The translations under genes were made by a program, and so were the position numbers. A stretch of DNA of 6,996 bases, from NCBI GenBank assembly GCA_029884275.1, contig JAOUIC010000086.1:1-6996 (forward strand). The letters are read 5' to 3'. This DNA is from Gemmatimonadota bacterium (GTDB lineage Bacteria > Gemmatimonadota > Gemmatimonadetes > Gemmatimonadales > GWC2-71-9). Below the pieces are notes generated by a model. It had not been told where the DNA came from. It did not search any database and worked only from the letters and a program-made list of their open reading frames with translations. Position 1 is the stretch's first letter. Each line of letters opens with the position of its first letter. Below, in pieces: positions 6,238 through 6,996 of the stretch.

Positions 6238-6558
6238 ATGTCCCTGACCGACAGCCAGCGCCGCGTGGACCGGTGGATCAGCCAGTTCGAGGAAGGCTAC
6301 TTCCACCCCCTCACCAACATGGCCCGCCTCTCGGAGGAGGTGGGCGAGCTGGCCCGCGAGATCAACCATCGCTTCGGCCAGAAGACCAAGAAGAAGGACG
6401 AGGCCGAGGGCGACCTCGCCATGGAAATGGCCGACATTCTCTTCGTGCTGATCTGCATGGCGAACCGGGAAGGCATCAACCTCGAGCAGGCGTTCGACCG
6501 GATGATGGACAAGGTGGAGCAGCGGGACACCAGCCGGTGGACCAAGAAGGGTGGATGA
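6238..6558 (+). CDS. MazG-type nucleotide pyrophosphohydrolase (compact, YpjD-like)
   Basis: Small all-alpha NTP pyrophosphatase of 106 residues that would hydrolyse (d)NTPs to the monophosphate and pyrophosphate, removing unwanted or excess nucleotides in the cytoplasm. The magnesium-binding motif of the superfamily is complete: EEVGEL at 33-38 supplies Glu33, Glu34 and Glu37, and EMAD at 63-66 supplies Glu63 and Asp66. The preceding FEEGYFHPLTNMARL (17-31) and the end RDTSRWTKK (96-104) closely resemble what I recall of Bacillus YpjD, a single-domain MazG relative. It is far shorter than the two-domain E. coli MazG, as expected for this branch. The lysine-rich turn KTKKKDEAEGD (49-59) joins the two metal-binding helices. 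Its TGA lies inside the start of the following MFS gene. No toxin gene is adjacent, so a housekeeping role is more likely than one tied to a toxin. Confidence 0.92.
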   Translation: MSLTDSQRRVDRWISQFEEGYFHPLTNMARLSEEVGELAREINHRFGQKTKKKDEAEGDLAMEMADILFVLICMANREGINLEQAFDRMMDKVEQRDTSRWTKKGG

Positions 6559-6996
6559 CCACCCCGCCCGCTGGCGGATGCTGGCGCTGCTGGCGACGGC
6601 CGAGCTGCTCGGCATGTCTCTCTGGTTCGCCGGGACTGCCGCCGCCCCTGAACTGACGCTCCGCTGGAGCCTCTCCTCGTCGCAGGTCGGATGGCTCGCC
6701 ACCAGCGTCCAGATCGGCTTCGTGGTCGGAACCGCGCTCTCCGCCCTGCTCAACCTCGCCGACATCATCCCTGCAAGGCTGCTCTTTGCAGTCTCCGCCA
6801 CGGCGGGCGCGCTGGCCAACGGCTGGCTGGCCGGGGCGGATTCCCTCACCAGCGCACTCGTCTCACGCTTCCTCGCCGGCGCCTGCCTCGCGGGGGTCTA
6901 TCCCCCGGCGATGAAGATGGCGGCCACCTGGTTTCGCGAGCGTCGCGGGTTGGCCGTCGGCACCGTGGTCGGGGCCCTCACCGTGGGCAAGGCGGG
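6551..6996 (+). CDS. Major facilitator superfamily transporter (N-terminal part, cut by window edge)
   Basis: The reading frame from GTG 6551 stays open to the last base (148 complete codons plus two bases). It encodes a membrane protein with four to five helices: about residues 10-31, 46-68, 73-95, 100-123 and the start of a fifth from ~134. The TM2-TM3 loop NLADIIPAR (68-76) is a degenerate form of the MFS motif A, keeping the Asp and a basic residue, and LVSRFLAGACLAGVYPPAMK (103-122) is the usual TM4 with its Arg. The style resembles NarK/CynX-like MFS permeases, but the substrate cannot be inferred from this half. Start: GTG 6551 gives DDHPARWRMLALLATAELLG before TM1 and overlaps the MazG stop by 8 nt; ATG 6578 would leave almost no cytoplasmic N-terminus and lacks a ribosome binding site. 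GGTGG lies ten bases before the GTG. Confidence 0.85.
   Translation, partial: MDDHPARWRMLALLATAELLGMSLWFAGTAAAPELTLRWSLSSSQVGWLATSVQIGFVVGTALSALLNLADIIPARLLFAVSATAGALANGWLAGADSLTSALVSRFLAGACLAGVYPPAMKMAATWFRERRGLAVGTVVGALTVGKA

Noticed and set aside
6238..6558. MazG as part of a toxin-antitoxin or defence module
   Set aside because: No MazE/MazF-like or nuclease gene is adjacent; the protein is the short housekeeping-type form next to an MFS transporter.
6273..6656. Alternative plus-strand frame through ATG 6555, overlapping the MazG stop as ATGA
   Set aside because: Although ATGA overlaps are common, this frame ends at 6656 and has no domain-like sequence; the GTG 6551 frame gives clear MFS helices.
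5212..6849. 545-residue open frame on the minus strand
   Set aside because: It runs antisense across the SDR, the gap, MazG and the MFS gene, all of which have clear family motifs on the plus strand.

Overview
This is a very GC-rich (third codon positions mostly G/C), densely coding bacterial window. The single-chain 2-oxoacid dehydrogenase E1 (alpha and beta fused), the many secreted or lipoprotein hydrolases with short hydrophobic N-termini, and the overall gene style suggest a member of the Gemmatimonadota or a relative. That is an inference from gene style, not a phylogenetic result. Nothing in the window looks like a phage, plasmid, insertion sequence, CRISPR array, tRNA or rRNA.

Layout. 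Positions 1-3946 are read on the minus strand, in transcription order: a 65-residue unrecognised small protein (3946-3749), an exported amidohydrolase (3747-2086) and a fused alpha/beta 2-oxoacid dehydrogenase E1 (2019 to beyond the left edge). The first two genes are 1 nt apart and the amidohydrolase ribosome binding site lies inside the end of the small gene, so they are probably translationally coupled. A 126-base divergent intergenic region (3947-4072) holds two tandem perfect hairpins and an AT-rich promoter-like patch. From 4073 the genes are on the plus strand: an exported S58/DmpA-type self-cleaving aminopeptidase (4073-5281), a short-chain dehydrogenase whose GTG start overlaps the peptidase stop by 4 nt (5278-6069), a 168-base gap holding a nested inverted repeat, a compact MazG-type nucleotide pyrophosphohydrolase (6238-6558), and the first 148 residues of an MFS transporter whose GTG start overlaps the MazG stop (6551 to beyond the right edge).

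How the genes may work together. The amidohydrolase and the DmpA-type peptidase are both predicted to act outside the cytoplasm and are divergently transcribed from one short region. This is compatible with scavenging of unusual amides or peptides. The E1 would feed a branched-chain or pyruvate-type dehydrogenase complex whose E2/E3 genes should lie left of the window. MazG (nucleotide clean-up) and the MFS transporter form a second tight pair. These functional links are inference from position only.

I found no convincing undescribed system. The best candidates for a second look are the small coupled protein, the four-segment hairpin array in the divergent region, and the nested palindrome at 6113-6190. 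Two genes that run off the window edges (E1 and MFS) are real although neither has a stop codon inside the window.
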